From the NCBI RefSeq assembly GCF_019132875.1, contig NZ_JAHSPF010000007.1, positions 62,001 through 126,000 on the forward strand: 64,000 nt of DNA, written 5' to 3'. Position 1 is the stretch's first letter; each line of letters opens with the position of its first letter. Of this stretch, positions 45,116 to 55,167 are shown piece after piece. The position numbers and the translations under genes are program-made. Origin of the DNA: Erwinia phyllosphaerae. Its GTDB lineage: Bacteria; Pseudomonadota; Gammaproteobacteria; Enterobacterales; Enterobacteriaceae. The notes below the pieces were generated by a model. The model searched no databases and had not been told where the DNA came from. It saw only the letters and a list, made by a program, of their open reading frames with translations.

Positions 45116-47272
45116 ATGGCGCTAAATGCTGCGTTAAAAGCGCAAATTGCCGGCTGGTATAAAGCTCTCCAGCAGCAGATCCCCGATTTTATTTCCCGCG
45201 CGCCGCAGCGGCAGATGATTGCCGAAGTGGCGAAAACGCTGGCGGGCGACGATGGCCGTCATCTGGCGATCGAAGCGCCAACCGGCGTGGGGAAAACCCT
45301 TTCTTATCTGATTCCGGGTATCGCCGTCAGCCGTGCCGAAGAGAAGCCGCTGGTGATCAGTACCGCTAACGTGGCGCTGCAGGATCAGATTTACAGTAAA
45401 GATCTGCCGCTGCTGCAAAAGATCATTCCCGATCTGCGTTTTACTGCTGCTTTTGGTCGCGGTCGCTACGTTTGCCCGCGCAACCTTTCGGCGCTGGGCG
45501 GTGACGAAGAGAAGCAGGGCGATCTGCTGCTGTTTCTGGATGATGAGATGACCGCCAGCAAGGATGAGCGCGCGTTGTGCAGCACGCTGCAAAAAAATCT
45601 CGATCGGCACCAGTGGGATGGCCTGCGCGATCACTGTGAAGACACCATTGAAGATTCGCTCTGGCAGCGCATCAGCACGGATAAAACCAACTGCCTGGGC
45701 AGCAACTGCCACTGGTTTCGCGAGTGTCCGTTCTACCTGGCCCGCCGCGAAATCGAAAATGCCGACGTGGTGGTTGCCAACCACGCGTTGGTGATGGCCG
45801 CGCTGGAGACGGAATCGGTGCTGCCGCCGCCGAAAAACCTGCTGCTGGTGTTGGATGAAGGCCATCACCTGCCGGAGGTAGCGCGGGACGCACTGGAGAT
45901 GAGCGGCGATATCACCCCGGCCTGGAGCACGCTTCAGCTCGATCTGTTCTGCCGCCTGGTGGAGCAGTGCATGGCGCAGTTCCGGCCTAAAAAACCGCCG
46001 CACCTTAGTAACCCGGAGCGCCTTAAGGCCCACTGTGAAGAGATGCACGAGCAGCTACAGCAGCTGTCGCATATCCTGATACAGCTGTTGCCAGGCCAGC
46101 AGGAAAGCGAATACCGTTTTGAAATGGGGCTGCTGCCGGAAGAGGTGATGACGCTTTGCGCCAGGCTGTTTAAGCTCAGCGACGGGCTGCGCGGGCTGGC
46201 AGAAGCGCTGCTGAACGACCTGGCGGAAAAAACCGGCCAGTTTGACGTGGCGCGTCTGCATCGTACCCTGCTGCAAATGAACCGGGCGCTCAGCTGGTTT
46301 GAAGCCAGCAGCAAGCTCTGGCGCCTGGCCTCAATGGAGCAGGCTTCGGGCGCGCCGGTTTCCAAATGGGTTACTCGTGAACTGCGCGAAGGCAATCCGC
46401 ACCTGCTGTTCCACTGTGCCGGTATCCGCGTCAGCGACCAGCTGGAAAAGCTGCTGTGGCGCAAAATCCCGCATGTGGTGCTGACCTCCGCCACGCTGCG
46501 CTCGCTGAACAGCTTTCAGCGCCTGCAGGAAATGGCCGGATTAAGCGAAAAAGTGGGCGACCGTTTCGTTGCGCTTGATTCGCCGTTTAACCACGTCGAG
46601 CAGGGCAAGTTAATCATCCCGCAGATGCGCTATGAGCCGATGCTGGCGAACGAGGTTGAACACCTGGCAGAAATGGCGCACTTTTTCCGTCAGCAGATCA
46701 AAGAAGGCAAGCACAAAGGCCTGCTGGTATTGTTTGCCAGCGGCCGCGCGATGCAGCAGTTTATTTCCTACCTGCCTGAGTTACGGCTGATGCTGCTGGT
46801 ACAGGGGGATAAACCCCGTCCGGCGCTGGTGGCGCTGCACCGCAAAAAAGTTCAGCAGGGCGAAACCAGCGTGCTGGTTGGCCTGCAGTCTTTTGCCGAA
46901 GGGCTGGATTTAAAAGGTGAACTGCTGTCGCAGGTGCATATTCATAAAATTGCTTTCCCACCGGTAGACAGTCCGGTTATTTTGACCGAGGGTGAATGGC
47001 TGAAAAGCCTCAGACGCTATCCGTTTGAGGTTCAGAGCCTGCCGAGCGCCTCGTTTAACCTGATTCAGCAGGTGGGCAGGTTAATCCGCAGCCATCACTG
47101 TTTTGGCGAAATCGTTATTTACGATCGCCGCTTATTGAGCAAGAGCTATGGCGCACGCCTGCTGGGCGCTTTGCCGGTTTTTCCTATTGAGCAACCGCCA
47201 ATGCCGGAAGGTGAGCTGCCAAAAGCCGTTCCCACAGCGGTGGTTAAGAAGAAAGTACGTCGTCGTCGCTAA
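45116..47272 (+). CDS. dinG: ATP-dependent DNA helicase DinG
   Basis: DinG is an SOS-induced iron-sulfur helicase (5'-3') that unwinds R-loops and other structures. The 718-residue protein has Walker A APTGVGKT (54-61), the four Fe-S cysteines C120, C193, C198 and C204 (in RYVCPRN and TNCLGSNCHWFRECPF), DEGH in VLDEGHHLP and the C-terminal FNLIQQVGRLIRSH. I chose ATG 45116 (MALNAALKAQ) to match E. coli MALTAALKAQ. It is in an operon with ybiB (20-base gap). Confidence 0.96.
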   Translation: MALNAALKAQIAGWYKALQQQIPDFISRAPQRQMIAEVAKTLAGDDGRHLAIEAPTGVGKTLSYLIPGIAVSRAEEKPLVISTANVALQDQIYSKDLPLLQKIIPDLRFTAAFGRGRYVCPRNLSALGGDEEKQGDLLLFLDDEMTASKDERALCSTLQKNLDRHQWDGLRDHCEDTIEDSLWQRISTDKTNCLGSNCHWFRECPFYLARREIENADVVVANHALVMAALETESVLPPPKNLLLVLDEGHHLPEVARDALEMSGDITPAWSTLQLDLFCRLVEQCMAQFRPKKPPHLSNPERLKAHCEEMHEQLQQLSHILIQLLPGQQESEYRFEMGLLPEEVMTLCARLFKLSDGLRGLAEALLNDLAEKTGQFDVARLHRTLLQMNRALSWFEASSKLWRLASMEQASGAPVSKWVTRELREGNPHLLFHCAGIRVSDQLEKLLWRKIPHVVLTSATLRSLNSFQRLQEMAGLSEKVGDRFVALDSPFNHVEQGKLIIPQMRYEPMLANEVEHLAEMAHFFRQQIKEGKHKGLLVLFASGRAMQQFISYLPELRLMLLVQGDKPRPALVALHRKKVQQGETSVLVGLQSFAEGLDLKGELLSQVHIHKIAFPPVDSPVILTEGEWLKSLRRYPFEVQSLPSASFNLIQQVGRLIRSHHCFGEIVIYDRRLLSKSYGARLLGALPVFPIEQPPMPEGELPKAVPTAVVKKKVRRRR

Positions 47273-47292
47273 CTATCGAACAGGGCAGAAGC

Positions 47293-48264
47293 ATGGGTTA
47301 TCAGCAAATTATTAAAGAGGTTGGACGCGGAAAAAATCACGCGCGCGATATCGATTTCGATAGCGCCCGTGATTTTTATCGCCAGGTGCTGGCAGGCGAC
47401 GTACCGGAGCTTGAGCTGGGCGCGATTATTATTGCGCTACGCATCAAAGGGGAAGGCGAGCAGGAGATGCTGGGCTTTTATCAGGCGATGCAGGAGTCGG
47501 TGCTCAGCCTGCAGCCGCCAGCCAGCCTGCCCATGCCGATAGTGATCCCCAGCTACAACGGCGCGCGCAAGCAGGCTAACCTGACGCCGCTGCTGGCTTT
47601 GCTGCTCTCCGCTTTGGGTTTTCCGGTGCTGGTGCATGGCGTTAGTGACGATCCGACACGCGTAACCAGCGAGGCTATTTTTACCGCGCTGGGCATCGAA
47701 CCAGCCGACAGCGCAGAACAGGCGCAGGCACAGCTGGAAGAAGGAAAAGCGGTGTTTGTATCGGTTGAAACGCTTTGTGCGCCGCTGGCGCGTCAGCTTT
47801 CGCTGCGCTGGCGTATGGGCGTACGCAACAGCGCCCATACGCTGGCAAAGCTGCTGACGCCCTTTGGCGAGGACGCTGCGCTACGGCTTTCCAGCGTTTC
47901 CCACCCGGAATATATTGCGCGCGTGGGCCAGTTTTTCCACGCGGTGGGTGGACGAGCGCTGCTGATGAACGGCACGGAAGGCGAAGTCTACGCCAGTCCG
48001 CAACGCTGCCCGGCCATTAATCTGATTGCCGGTAGCGAACCCGAAGTGCTGGTAACGCGGCAGGAAGAGAGCGGCATCGGTCGTGATGAGCTTCCTGCGG
48101 GTAAAGACGCAGAGATAACGGCTGAGTGGATCAAACGCTGCCTGAACCGGGAGGTCGCGGTGCCGCAATCGCTGCGCCTGCAGCTGGCCTGCTGTTTTGT
48201 GGCTACAGGCCGGGCGGCCGATGTGGAAAGCGGGCTGGAGCAGGTGGCGAAGGCGGGCTATTGA
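47293..48264 (+). CDS. ybiB: YbiB, TrpD2-family nucleic-acid-binding protein
   Basis: The 323-residue protein belongs to the anthranilate-phosphoribosyltransferase (TrpD2) fold. Its parts match YbiB: REVGRGKNHARDIDFDSARDFYRQVLAG-type start, IVIPSYNGARKQANLTPLLA and MGVRNSAHTLAKLLTPFG. E. coli YbiB is LexA-controlled with dinG, has no phosphoribosyltransferase activity and binds nucleic acid. A short GGGCAGAAGC stretch precedes the ATG. The neighbouring ybiC of E. coli is absent. Confidence 0.93.
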   Translation: MGYQQIIKEVGRGKNHARDIDFDSARDFYRQVLAGDVPELELGAIIIALRIKGEGEQEMLGFYQAMQESVLSLQPPASLPMPIVIPSYNGARKQANLTPLLALLLSALGFPVLVHGVSDDPTRVTSEAIFTALGIEPADSAEQAQAQLEEGKAVFVSVETLCAPLARQLSLRWRMGVRNSAHTLAKLLTPFGEDAALRLSSVSHPEYIARVGQFFHAVGGRALLMNGTEGEVYASPQRCPAINLIAGSEPEVLVTRQEESGIGRDELPAGKDAEITAEWIKRCLNREVAVPQSLRLQLACCFVATGRAADVESGLEQVAKAGY

Positions 48265-48375
48265 TGCTTGCAGGCCGCAGATAGCATAGCGGGTTTTCAT
48301 GCGGCGAGAACCGGCATGGAAGCCGTTTTGTGTACATTCGTTAACGGTTTTCTGGCACCGCAAAATTTTTTTTGA

Positions 48376-48429
48376 GCCCGCGCTCAGCTTTCACTCTTTT
48401 TACAGGTGGATCTAAAAAAGAGCGCGGGC
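48376..48429. other. Nested inverted repeats between ybiB and the amidohydrolase gene
   Basis: GCCCGCGCTC (48376-48385) and GAGCGCGGGC (48420-48429) are perfect 10-bp arms with a 34-base interval, and CTCTTTTT/AAAAAAGAG (48394-48401 and 48414-48422 approximately) is nested inside and overlaps the right arm. A T8 run lies just before. The pairings are mutually exclusive in part. It may serve as the shared end of the converging genes, although the T runs are not in the classical place. Confidence 0.45.
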
Positions 48430-48442
48430 GTGGCCGAAGAAA

Positions 48443-49597
48443 CTATCTGGTTGGCATAAGCTTTTCCGCCAGCGCGGCCCAGAAAGCGATACCTTCGCTA
48501 ATCAGTTCATCGTTAAAATCGTAACGCGCATTATGCAGCGGTGCGGAAGGCGAAGCGCCGTCTGCGCCGAGCCAGAAATAGGCACCGGGGCAAACCTCCA
48601 GCATGCAGGCAAAATCTTCCGAGGCCATAGAAGGATTGATTTCCCAGTGCACCTGTTCCGCAGGCAACAGCGACAGCGCGCAATCGCGAACCTGCTGCGC
48701 CGCCACGGCGTGATTACAGGTAACTGGATAATCCGTCAGATAATCAATGCTGCCGTCAATTCCCAACGGCGCGGTGAAGGTGGTGACAAAATCGTTAATC
48801 ATGCTGCGCACCCTGGCGCGCACATCGCTTTGCAAGCAGCGCAGCGTACCGCGCAGGGTGACGCTTTCCGGGATGACATTAATAGCTTCACCGCCGTTAA
48901 TCTGGGTAATGCTGACCACCGCCGAAGAGAGCGGGGACAAACGCCGCGCGGGAATGGTTTGCAGCGCCAGGATCAGCTGCGCCGCCGCTACCACAGGATC
49001 GGCCCCGTTTTCCGGCATAGCTGCATGGCAGCTTTTGCCGCGCAGCGTAATTTCAAAGGCGTCCAGCGAAGCCATCATCGGCCCGCTGTTTACCGCCAGA
49101 TGGCCGACGGGCAGGCCGGGCCAGTTATGCATCCCATAAATAGCCTCCATCGGAAACAGCGTAAACAGGCCGTCGGCCACCATTTTGCGTGCGCCGCCAA
49201 GGTTTTCTTCCGCGGGCTGAAAAACGAAATGCAGCGTGCCGCTAAAACGGCGCGTAACGCTGAGATGTTTTGCGGCGGCCAGCAGGATAGCGGTGTGGCC
49301 GTCATGGCCGCAGGCGTGCATGATGCCCGGTTGCGTCGAGCGCCAGGCTCTCTCACCCAGTTCGGTAATCGGCAGCGCATCCATATCGGCCCGAAAACCG
49401 ATTGCAGGGCCGGGGCCGTTTTCCAGCGTGCCGACCACGCCAGTGCCTGCCAGACCGGTATGCACCTGTAAACCAAAAGAGCGCAGAAGTTCTGCAACCC
49501 GTCGTGAAGTATGATGTTCCTGATAGCCCAGCTCCGGCTGCGCGTGAAACTGCCTGCGCCACTCGGTGGCTTCCTGAATCAGCGGGACGGGGATCAT
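48443..49597 (-). CDS. M20 family amidohydrolase (hippurate hydrolase-like)
   Basis: The 384-residue protein is a cytoplasmic M20D peptidase/amidohydrolase. Metal-binding motifs are visible: FRADMDALP, MHACGHDGHTA, QPAEENLGGARKMVADG, MHNWPGLP and SEDFACM near the C-terminus. Family members hydrolyse N-acyl amino acids, hippurate or indole-acetyl-amino acids. AAGGAGAAG precedes the ATG. It is not in the E. coli dinG-rlmF region. The specific substrate is unknown. Confidence 0.9.
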   Translation of the reverse strand: MIPVPLIQEATEWRRQFHAQPELGYQEHHTSRRVAELLRSFGLQVHTGLAGTGVVGTLENGPGPAIGFRADMDALPITELGERAWRSTQPGIMHACGHDGHTAILLAAAKHLSVTRRFSGTLHFVFQPAEENLGGARKMVADGLFTLFPMEAIYGMHNWPGLPVGHLAVNSGPMMASLDAFEITLRGKSCHAAMPENGADPVVAAAQLILALQTIPARRLSPLSSAVVSITQINGGEAINVIPESVTLRGTLRCLQSDVRARVRSMINDFVTTFTAPLGIDGSIDYLTDYPVTCNHAVAAQQVRDCALSLLPAEQVHWEINPSMASEDFACMLEVCPGAYFWLGADGASPSAPLHNARYDFNDELISEGIAFWAALAEKLMPTR

Positions 49598-49665
49598 GTC
49601 TTCTCCTTTGCGGGCGTTGCGTCTGCCGTCGCGCCAGGCTGTCAGGCCGGGCGCAGACAGAACAT

Positions 49666-50190
49666 TTACATCAGCAAATTTTCAATTTCTTGCCAGTTTT
49701 TTACCCGCCGATAGCCGGTAACCTGAAGATTATGGGGGGCGGAATACAGGATGCCTTCGCCGCAAAAACCGCTAAAATTTTCAGCGTTGTCATCAATCAT
49801 ATAGTCTGCATTGATAATGCTTTTGTTGCCGCAGAACACAATATTGCTGGGTTTAATCGACGGGAAGTGGGTGTTGAGCCAGCGGAATTTGGCGTTAAAC
49901 GAGGTCGGCACCTGCATAGCCGCAGTAGTAATAAAAATTTCATACCGCTTGCCCAGTTCGGCAATGACGCGCTGGCTACCCTCAATCACTTCAAGATCGC
50001 CAAAAAAATCGCTGTCTTCGCTGACCAGCGTGAAAATTTCCCGCAGCATTTCCGGTTTTTCGGCGGCAAGACTGAACAGATTCAGTTCGCTATGCGTTAG
50101 CTTCAGGGAAAAATGATGATTAAAAGTGGCGACCATTTTAGGATGAAAATCGGCGATAACCTCATCCATATCAATAGCAATTCTCTTCAT
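49666..50190 (-). CDS. 5'(3')-deoxyribonucleotidase, NT5C-like HAD phosphatase
   Basis: A 174-residue HAD-superfamily phosphatase. The nucleophile motif is MKRIAIDMDEVIADFHP (DMDEV), the second motif FITTAAM and the third MIDDNAENFSGF. This is the cytosolic 5'-nucleotidase deoxy type C pattern. I chose ATG 50190 because GGAGCGATA precedes it and because it places the HAD motif at the N-terminus; an extended frame to 50259 is unsupported. The substrate is likely a deoxynucleoside monophosphate, from family knowledge. Confidence 0.85.
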   Translation of the reverse strand: MKRIAIDMDEVIADFHPKMVATFNHHFSLKLTHSELNLFSLAAEKPEMLREIFTLVSEDSDFFGDLEVIEGSQRVIAELGKRYEIFITTAAMQVPTSFNAKFRWLNTHFPSIKPSNIVFCGNKSIINADYMIDDNAENFSGFCGEGILYSAPHNLQVTGYRRVKNWQEIENLLM

Positions 50191-50307
50191 TATCGCTCCA
50201 TACCTGCGATCGGGATTGCGGACATCATAACAAAAAACCGCCAGCCGGATTGTCGGCATTGCCTTAAAAGCGAGGCGCTGCGTCGGCGCTTCGCTTGTTA
50301 TATCCTG

Positions 50308-50940
50308 CTATGACCTGCGCGCGTCCGGTCGGGTTAAATCAAAGCGCTGCTCGTCGCTGATGGTGTAATAGGCGCTGGGGCCGCCCGCGCGCAGGATGGG
50401 ATTGGCTTTGGCGGTCTGATAAATGCCGTCGAGCAGTAAAGCCTGGTCGATATGAACGGCAATCACTTCGCCCAGCACCAGCCATTGTTCCAGCTTACCG
50501 CCATCGGCGTCCTGCAACTGAATAAGCTGCGTTAGCTTACATTCAAAATTGACCGGACTTTCCGCTACCATACTGGCCGCAACCTGCGTACCCGGAATAG
50601 CCGTGACGCCAGAAAGCGCAAACTCATCTTTATCACGTGCGACTGAAGCGGAGCTTTCGTTCATCGCTACCGCCAGTTCGCGGGTAGCCAGATTCCAGAC
50701 AAACTCACCGGTTTCGGCAATGTTTGCCACGCTGTCTTTCCAGCCCTGACTGGAGAAACCGATAATCGGCGGCTTATAGTTAAAGCAGTTAAAAAAGCTG
50801 TAGGGCGCCAGATTGCGATCGCCGCTGGCGCTTTGCGAGCTTATCCAGCCAATCGGGCGCGGGCCAATAATGGCGTTGAGCGGATCGTGAGGCAGGCCGT
50901 GACCAAGGCGAGGCTGGTAAGAATGGCGGGAACGCGGCAT
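50308..50940 (-). CDS. Flavin reductase-like FMN-binding protein
   Basis: The 210-residue protein is a split-barrel flavin reductase: DPLNAIIGPRPIGWISSQSASGDRNLAPYSFFNCFNYKPPIIGFSS is the FMN-binding region, followed by VWNLATRELAVAMN and FECKLTQLIQL. It resembles the YwrF-like family, whose members supply reduced FMN or act alone. ATG 50940 has CAGGAG seven bases upstream. The frame stays open upstream to 51339, overlapping rlmF, but that extension has no support. It is divergent from rlmF. Confidence 0.88.
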   Translation of the reverse strand: MPRSRHSYQPRLGHGLPHDPLNAIIGPRPIGWISSQSASGDRNLAPYSFFNCFNYKPPIIGFSSQGWKDSVANIAETGEFVWNLATRELAVAMNESSASVARDKDEFALSGVTAIPGTQVAASMVAESPVNFECKLTQLIQLQDADGGKLEQWLVLGEVIAVHIDQALLLDGIYQTAKANPILRAGGPSAYYTISDEQRFDLTRPDARRS

Positions 50941-51066
50941 TAACAACTCCTGAAGAATGGGGTAATCCTTAATATTAGCCGTTAGAAAGCAGGAAATCAG
51001 GCGGGAATTGTTTACGATCTTTACCGCAGCAGGTATCTTACGCGCCTGCAGATAAGAGAGCCGTTC

Positions 51067-51999
51067 ATGAAAAAGAGTGTCGAAAAAACCCAGCTTCATC
51101 CCCGTAACCGCCACCGTGGCCGCTATGATTTTCCCGCGCTGATTGCCAGCCATCCGCCGCTGGCAGCGTTTGTTGCGACCAACCAGTACGGTGATGAATC
51201 GGTAGATTTTGCCGATCCGGCGGCGGTAAAAATGCTTAATCAGGCTTTGCTGAAGCATTTTTACCAGATCGAACAGTGGACCATTCCGGACGGCTTTCTC
51301 TGCCCGCCAGTGCCGGGACGCGCTGATTATATTCACCACCTGGCCGATCTGCTGGCGGAAGATAACCGTTCAGTGGTGCCGCGTAATATCAACGTGCTGG
51401 ATATCGGCTGCGGCGCGAACTGCATCTATCCGTTGATTGGCTATCGCGAGTATGAATGGCGTTTTACCGGCAGCGAAGTTAATGAAGAAGCAATGCGTGC
51501 GGCAAACGCGATTATTAGCGCTACGCCCGGGCTTAATCGCGGAGTGCGTTTGCGTCGCCAGAAGAGTGCGCAGGCTATTTTTAGCGGTATTATTCATAAA
51601 AACGAGCTGTACCATGCCGTTCTTTGTAACCCACCTTTTCACGCTTCCGCCAGCGATGCGCAGCAGGGCAGCCAGCGTAAAGTCCGCAATCTGGGACTCG
51701 GTAAAGATGCGCCACTAAATTTTGGCGGCCAGCAGGATGAACTCTGGTGCGAAGGCGGCGAAAAAGCGTTTATTGGCCGCATGATTACCGAAAGCGTCAG
51801 CTTTGCAAAACAGTGTATCTGGTTCACCTCACTGGTTTCGCGCCGGGAAAATTTACCTGAGCTTTGGCGCGCGCTGGAGCAGGCCGGAGCCGTTAGCGTT
51901 CGCACTATCGATATGGCGCAGGGTCAGAAACAGAGCCGGTTTATTGCCTGGACCTTTATGGAGCAACCGGCTCGCGAGCGCCAGATGACGCGCGTTTAG
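51067..51999 (+). CDS. rlmF: 23S rRNA (adenine(1618)-N6)-methyltransferase RlmF
   Basis: RlmF (YbiN) methylates A1618 of 23S rRNA. The 310-residue protein shows [12 protein letters not shown] at the N-terminus, the SAM-binding [16 protein letters not shown], the catalytic NPPF (188-191) and [17 protein letters not shown], all matching E. coli. The ATG at 51067 has GAGAGCCGTTC upstream. It converges on ybiO, as in E. coli. Confidence 0.95.
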   Translation: MKKSVEKTQLHPRNRHRGRYDFPALIASHPPLAAFVATNQYGDESVDFADPAAVKMLNQALLKHFYQIEQWTIPDGFLCPPVPGRADYIHHLADLLAEDNRSVVPRNINVLDIGCGANCIYPLIGYREYEWRFTGSEVNEEAMRAANAIISATPGLNRGVRLRRQKSAQAIFSGIIHKNELYHAVLCNPPFHASASDAQQGSQRKVRNLGLGKDAPLNFGGQQDELWCEGGEKAFIGRMITESVSFAKQCIWFTSLVSRRENLPELWRALEQAGAVSVRTIDMAQGQKQSRFIAWTFMEQPARERQMTRV

Positions 52000-52006
52000 C
52001 CCGACG

Positions 52007-52027
52007 ACAGCGGCATCCTGCCGCTGT
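52007..52027. terminator. Hairpin between rlmF and ybiO
   Basis: ACAGCGGCA-TCC-TGCCGCTGT is a perfect nine-bp stem with a three-base loop. No T tract follows on either strand, so it may only stabilise 3' ends. Confidence 0.45.
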
Positions 52028-52046
52028 TACGTAAAAAGCTCAGGAT

Positions 52047-54311
52047 TTACTCTGGCGCCGGCAGCGCTGGAAAACTGGCTGCCGCAGCCAGATCGCTACC
52101 CGTTTGCATTACCTGAACCGTTGGATGCGGTGCTCTGATCCCGGCCGCATCGAAGTGTTTCTTAACCATATTGTCGAGTGCAAACCGCACCGTCCACTGC
52201 TTTAGCGGCTGCGTAGTGAAGGAAACTCGCACCGTAAATGCCTGATTGGTAAGGCCTACCAGACCTGCAAAGGAGGGCTCGCCGATTACCATGCCGCGAA
52301 TCGTCTCATCCTGCATCAGTTCACTTACCGCCGCCTGTAGCGTAGCGTTAACTTTATCGCTGTCTTCGCGGCGATCGACATCATAATTGGCGACAAAAGA
52401 GCCGATACCGCGCACAAAGTTGGCAAAAGTCGTAATCGAAGACCACGGGATAATGTGATAAGCGCCGGTATCCTGACGTACCCCGACCGAACGTATCGAC
52501 ATACGTTCTACCGTACCGGTAATCGCGCCTATAGTCACCAGATCGCCAGTATTCATGCCGTTTTCGAACTGAATAAAAATACCGGTAATAATGTCTTTTA
52601 CCAGCGTTTGCGAGCCGAACGAAACCGCCAGCCCCAGCGCGCCCGCGCCTGCCAGCAATGGCGCAATATTAACGCCAATCTCCGACAGCAGGATCATAAT
52701 GGTAATAGTACTGATAACTACGGCCAGCGCGTTGCGAAACAGGGTCAACAGCGTGCGTGTTCTGGCGCTTGGCATCGGGCGACCATGAGAATCCGAGGCG
52801 AGACGGCTTTCTATCAGGCTGGCAAGCAGCGTCCAGCCAACTGCCGAAAAGAACAAAATCATCACGATACGGATAATCACATCAACCATTTTGACGCCCG
52901 CGCCAACCGTCAGCCAGTGCCACAGGTCGAACAGGTTCCAGGCGTTTAATAACAGCAGGCAAACGGCGAAGACGGTCAGGATCCGCGCCAGTTTCAGCAT
53001 CACGGAAATCCAGCCGTTAACCCTTTTTTGCAGTTCAGGATAGTTACGGCGCAGCTCCGGCGAAAGGATAATCGTTTTTGATATCCAGCGGCTAAGCACG
53101 CCGGAAATCAACGCACCAAGGCCGATTATCGCCAGCGAGCGCACGGTGGCGGACATCATAAACTTCAGGCTGTCGCCGGGATTAAAGATAGAAAGCAGGA
53201 ACAGCGCAATAAAGTAGGCGCTGGCAAGCCAGTACCAGACCATGGCAAAAGCGCGGATAAACAGCGAAAAGAAGCTCATTGAGCGGTCGGCTAGCCGATT
53301 CAGTTCCAGCTGTATGGAGCGACGGTTATGGAAAATCAGGTAGAGCGCCCAGGCCGTGATAAAGCACATCAGGATAAGGTTCACCAGCGCGGCAACCTGC
53401 ACGTTAACCTGATTGGAAACAATAGGCACTATGACCAGCAGCCCATAACCGATAACGCCGCTCAGCCAGCTGAGGCGAGTCTCCCAGTAGCTGGCGCGTG
53501 CATCAGAGAGATGGAAAAAGCGCAGCTGCGGATAGCGCGGACAGAATATTAACCGCAGGATCGCCTTGAAAAATTCAATCAGCGCAAAAGCGTTAAGAAA
53601 TAAACCCTGCTGGTAAGCAATGGTACGGCTGCCTGCGTTCAGCGAATCGCTCAGCATTTGCCCCACAAACAAGGCAATGCCCAGCAGCAGTAGATCGACA
53701 ACAAACGCGCCCAGGATCATCGCGGGCAAATGTAGCCAGCTGGTGCGATCGCCGTTTTTTCTTCTTCCCCATTCGCCCATGCGGCGAAAAAGCGGCGTAA
53801 CGGCCCAGCGGAGCAGCCAGTAAAATGCGAACAGCGCAACGGCCAGCATCACAAAGTGGCTCAGCGCGTTATAAAACGTTTTGGGATTAAAAGCCTTGTG
53901 CGGTGCATCAGTGATATTGCGATGGAGCTTTTGTACTTTTCCCAGCATTTCGCCGCCAAAATGACGACTGACGTTGGTAACGCTTTCCAGGACGGTTTTA
54001 TCATCATCGGCCGTTGGCGGCGTGAGCACCGGATCTTTTGTGGTAGACGTACTTGTAGAAGCGCTGCGTAACTGATTAATCAGCTCGGCCCGGGACTGGT
54101 CATTCTGCAAAATATTCGCCAGCGCGGCATAGGCAGCTTTTTTATCTTCTAAGCTCGGTTCGCCGCCTTGGGGAGCCGAAGCGGATTTTGTCTGGGAAGC
54201 AGCCACGGCGGCGGCAGGTAAGCTAACGGCCTGGGCCTGGCAGCCAAAAATAGCAATGACTAACGGTAACCATCTGAACGCCAGGCGCCAGAAGGGAAGG
54301 GTTCCTGACAT
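52047..54311 (-). CDS. ybiO: Moderate-conductance mechanosensitive channel YbiO
   Basis: A 754-residue MscS-family channel that opens during osmotic downshock. It has a signal peptide (about 1-29), a periplasmic region (about 30-130) and some ten hydrophobic segments. The MscS core follows with ALGLAVSFGSQTLVKDIITGIFIQFEN (near residues 545-575) and the beta domain VGVRQDTGAYHIIPWSSITTFANF. I chose ATG 54311 because AGGAG lies seven bases upstream; the 38-codon extension has no such site. The position next to rlmF and glnQ is as in E. coli. Confidence 0.93.
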   Translation of the reverse strand: MSGTLPFWRLAFRWLPLVIAIFGCQAQAVSLPAAAVAASQTKSASAPQGGEPSLEDKKAAYAALANILQNDQSRAELINQLRSASTSTSTTKDPVLTPPTADDDKTVLESVTNVSRHFGGEMLGKVQKLHRNITDAPHKAFNPKTFYNALSHFVMLAVALFAFYWLLRWAVTPLFRRMGEWGRRKNGDRTSWLHLPAMILGAFVVDLLLLGIALFVGQMLSDSLNAGSRTIAYQQGLFLNAFALIEFFKAILRLIFCPRYPQLRFFHLSDARASYWETRLSWLSGVIGYGLLVIVPIVSNQVNVQVAALVNLILMCFITAWALYLIFHNRRSIQLELNRLADRSMSFFSLFIRAFAMVWYWLASAYFIALFLLSIFNPGDSLKFMMSATVRSLAIIGLGALISGVLSRWISKTIILSPELRRNYPELQKRVNGWISVMLKLARILTVFAVCLLLLNAWNLFDLWHWLTVGAGVKMVDVIIRIVMILFFSAVGWTLLASLIESRLASDSHGRPMPSARTRTLLTLFRNALAVVISTITIMILLSEIGVNIAPLLAGAGALGLAVSFGSQTLVKDIITGIFIQFENGMNTGDLVTIGAITGTVERMSIRSVGVRQDTGAYHIIPWSSITTFANFVRGIGSFVANYDVDRREDSDKVNATLQAAVSELMQDETIRGMVIGEPSFAGLVGLTNQAFTVRVSFTTQPLKQWTVRFALDNMVKKHFDAAGIRAPHPTVQVMQTGSDLAAAASFPALPAPE

Positions 54312-54367
54312 CGTATTCTCCTGTGACGACGCAAAGAAGCGTCGACCAGCAAGTATAGCCTGCCGGG

Positions 54368-54396
54368 AAAAAGCGCAAGCCGAAGAGGCGCTTTTT
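54368..54396 (-). terminator. Terminator after glnQ
   Basis: AAAAAGCGC (54368-54376) and GCGCTTTTT (54388-54396) form a nine-bp stem, with T5 on the minus strand after it. A second stem, CGGGGCGG/CCGCCCCG (54415-54437), lies between it and the glnQ stop. Together they end the glnHPQ transcript before ybiO. Confidence 0.8.
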
Positions 54397-54444
54397 AAGA
54401 GAGGGACGAGAAAGCGGGGCGGCAAACTCCCGCCCCGAAGACTA

Positions 54445-55167
54445 TCAGGAAACGTGCTGTAGGAATTCCTGCAGGCGCGCGCCCGGCGGATTATCGATCA
54501 GTTCTGCCGGGTCACCATCTTCTGCGATGCGACCCTTATCGATAAAGATCAGACGTGAAGCAACCTTCTTCGCAAAGCCCACTTCGTGCGTCACGATGAC
54601 CATCGTCATGCCTTCTTCGGCCAGATCCTGCATGACCTTCAGAACTTCATGGCGCAGCTCTGGATCGAGCGCGGAAGTTGGTTCATCAAACAGCATCATT
54701 TTAGGCTTGACCGCCAGCGCGCGGGCAATGGCCACGCGCTGCTGTTGGCCGCCGGAAAGCTCGGACGGGAAATGGTGCGCGCGCTCGGCCAGGCCAACTT
54801 TGCCCAACAGCTCTTTTGCCAGACGTTGCGCGTCAGCTTTTTTAGCGCCGCGCACGCGGATTGGACCAAAGGCGACGTTATCCAGCGCGCTCATCTGCGG
54901 AAACAGATGGAACTGCTGGAATACCATACCTGCTTCCTGGCGAATTAAACGGTCATCAACTTTCGGGTCGTTAACCTTCAGGCCATCTACAATCAGCTCG
55001 CCGGTAGTGATCTCTTCCAGCTTGTTGATGCAGCGCAGCAGCGTGGATTTGCCGGAGCCTGACGGCCCGATAATCACAACAACTTCGCCTTGTTTAATCG
55101 ATAAATCGATATTGTGCAGAACCTGCGTTTCGCCAAAGTGTTTGGAGACGTTTTTAAATTCAATCAC
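54445..55167 (-). CDS. glnQ: Glutamine ABC importer ATPase GlnQ
   Basis: The 240-residue ATPase shows Walker [10 protein letters not shown]-loop FQQFHLFP, signature [15 protein letters not shown], Walker [17 protein letters not shown] and H-loop VTHE, nearly identical to E. coli GlnQ. The start is GTG 55167, overlapping the glnP stop (GTGA), as I recall for E. coli. It energises glutamine import with GlnP and GlnH. Confidence 0.96.
   Translation of the reverse strand: MIEFKNVSKHFGETQVLHNIDLSIKQGEVVVIIGPSGSGKSTLLRCINKLEEITTGELIVDGLKVNDPKVDDRLIRQEAGMVFQQFHLFPQMSALDNVAFGPIRVRGAKKADAQRLAKELLGKVGLAERAHHFPSELSGGQQQRVAIARALAVKPKMMLFDEPTSALDPELRHEVLKVMQDLAEEGMTMVIVTHEVGFAKKVASRLIFIDKGRIAEDGDPAELIDNPPGARLQEFLQHVS

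Noticed and set aside
50941..51339. N-terminal extension of the flavin reductase into rlmF
   Set aside because: ATG 50940 has CAGGAG upstream and matches the family start; the extension would overlap rlmF by about 270 bases.
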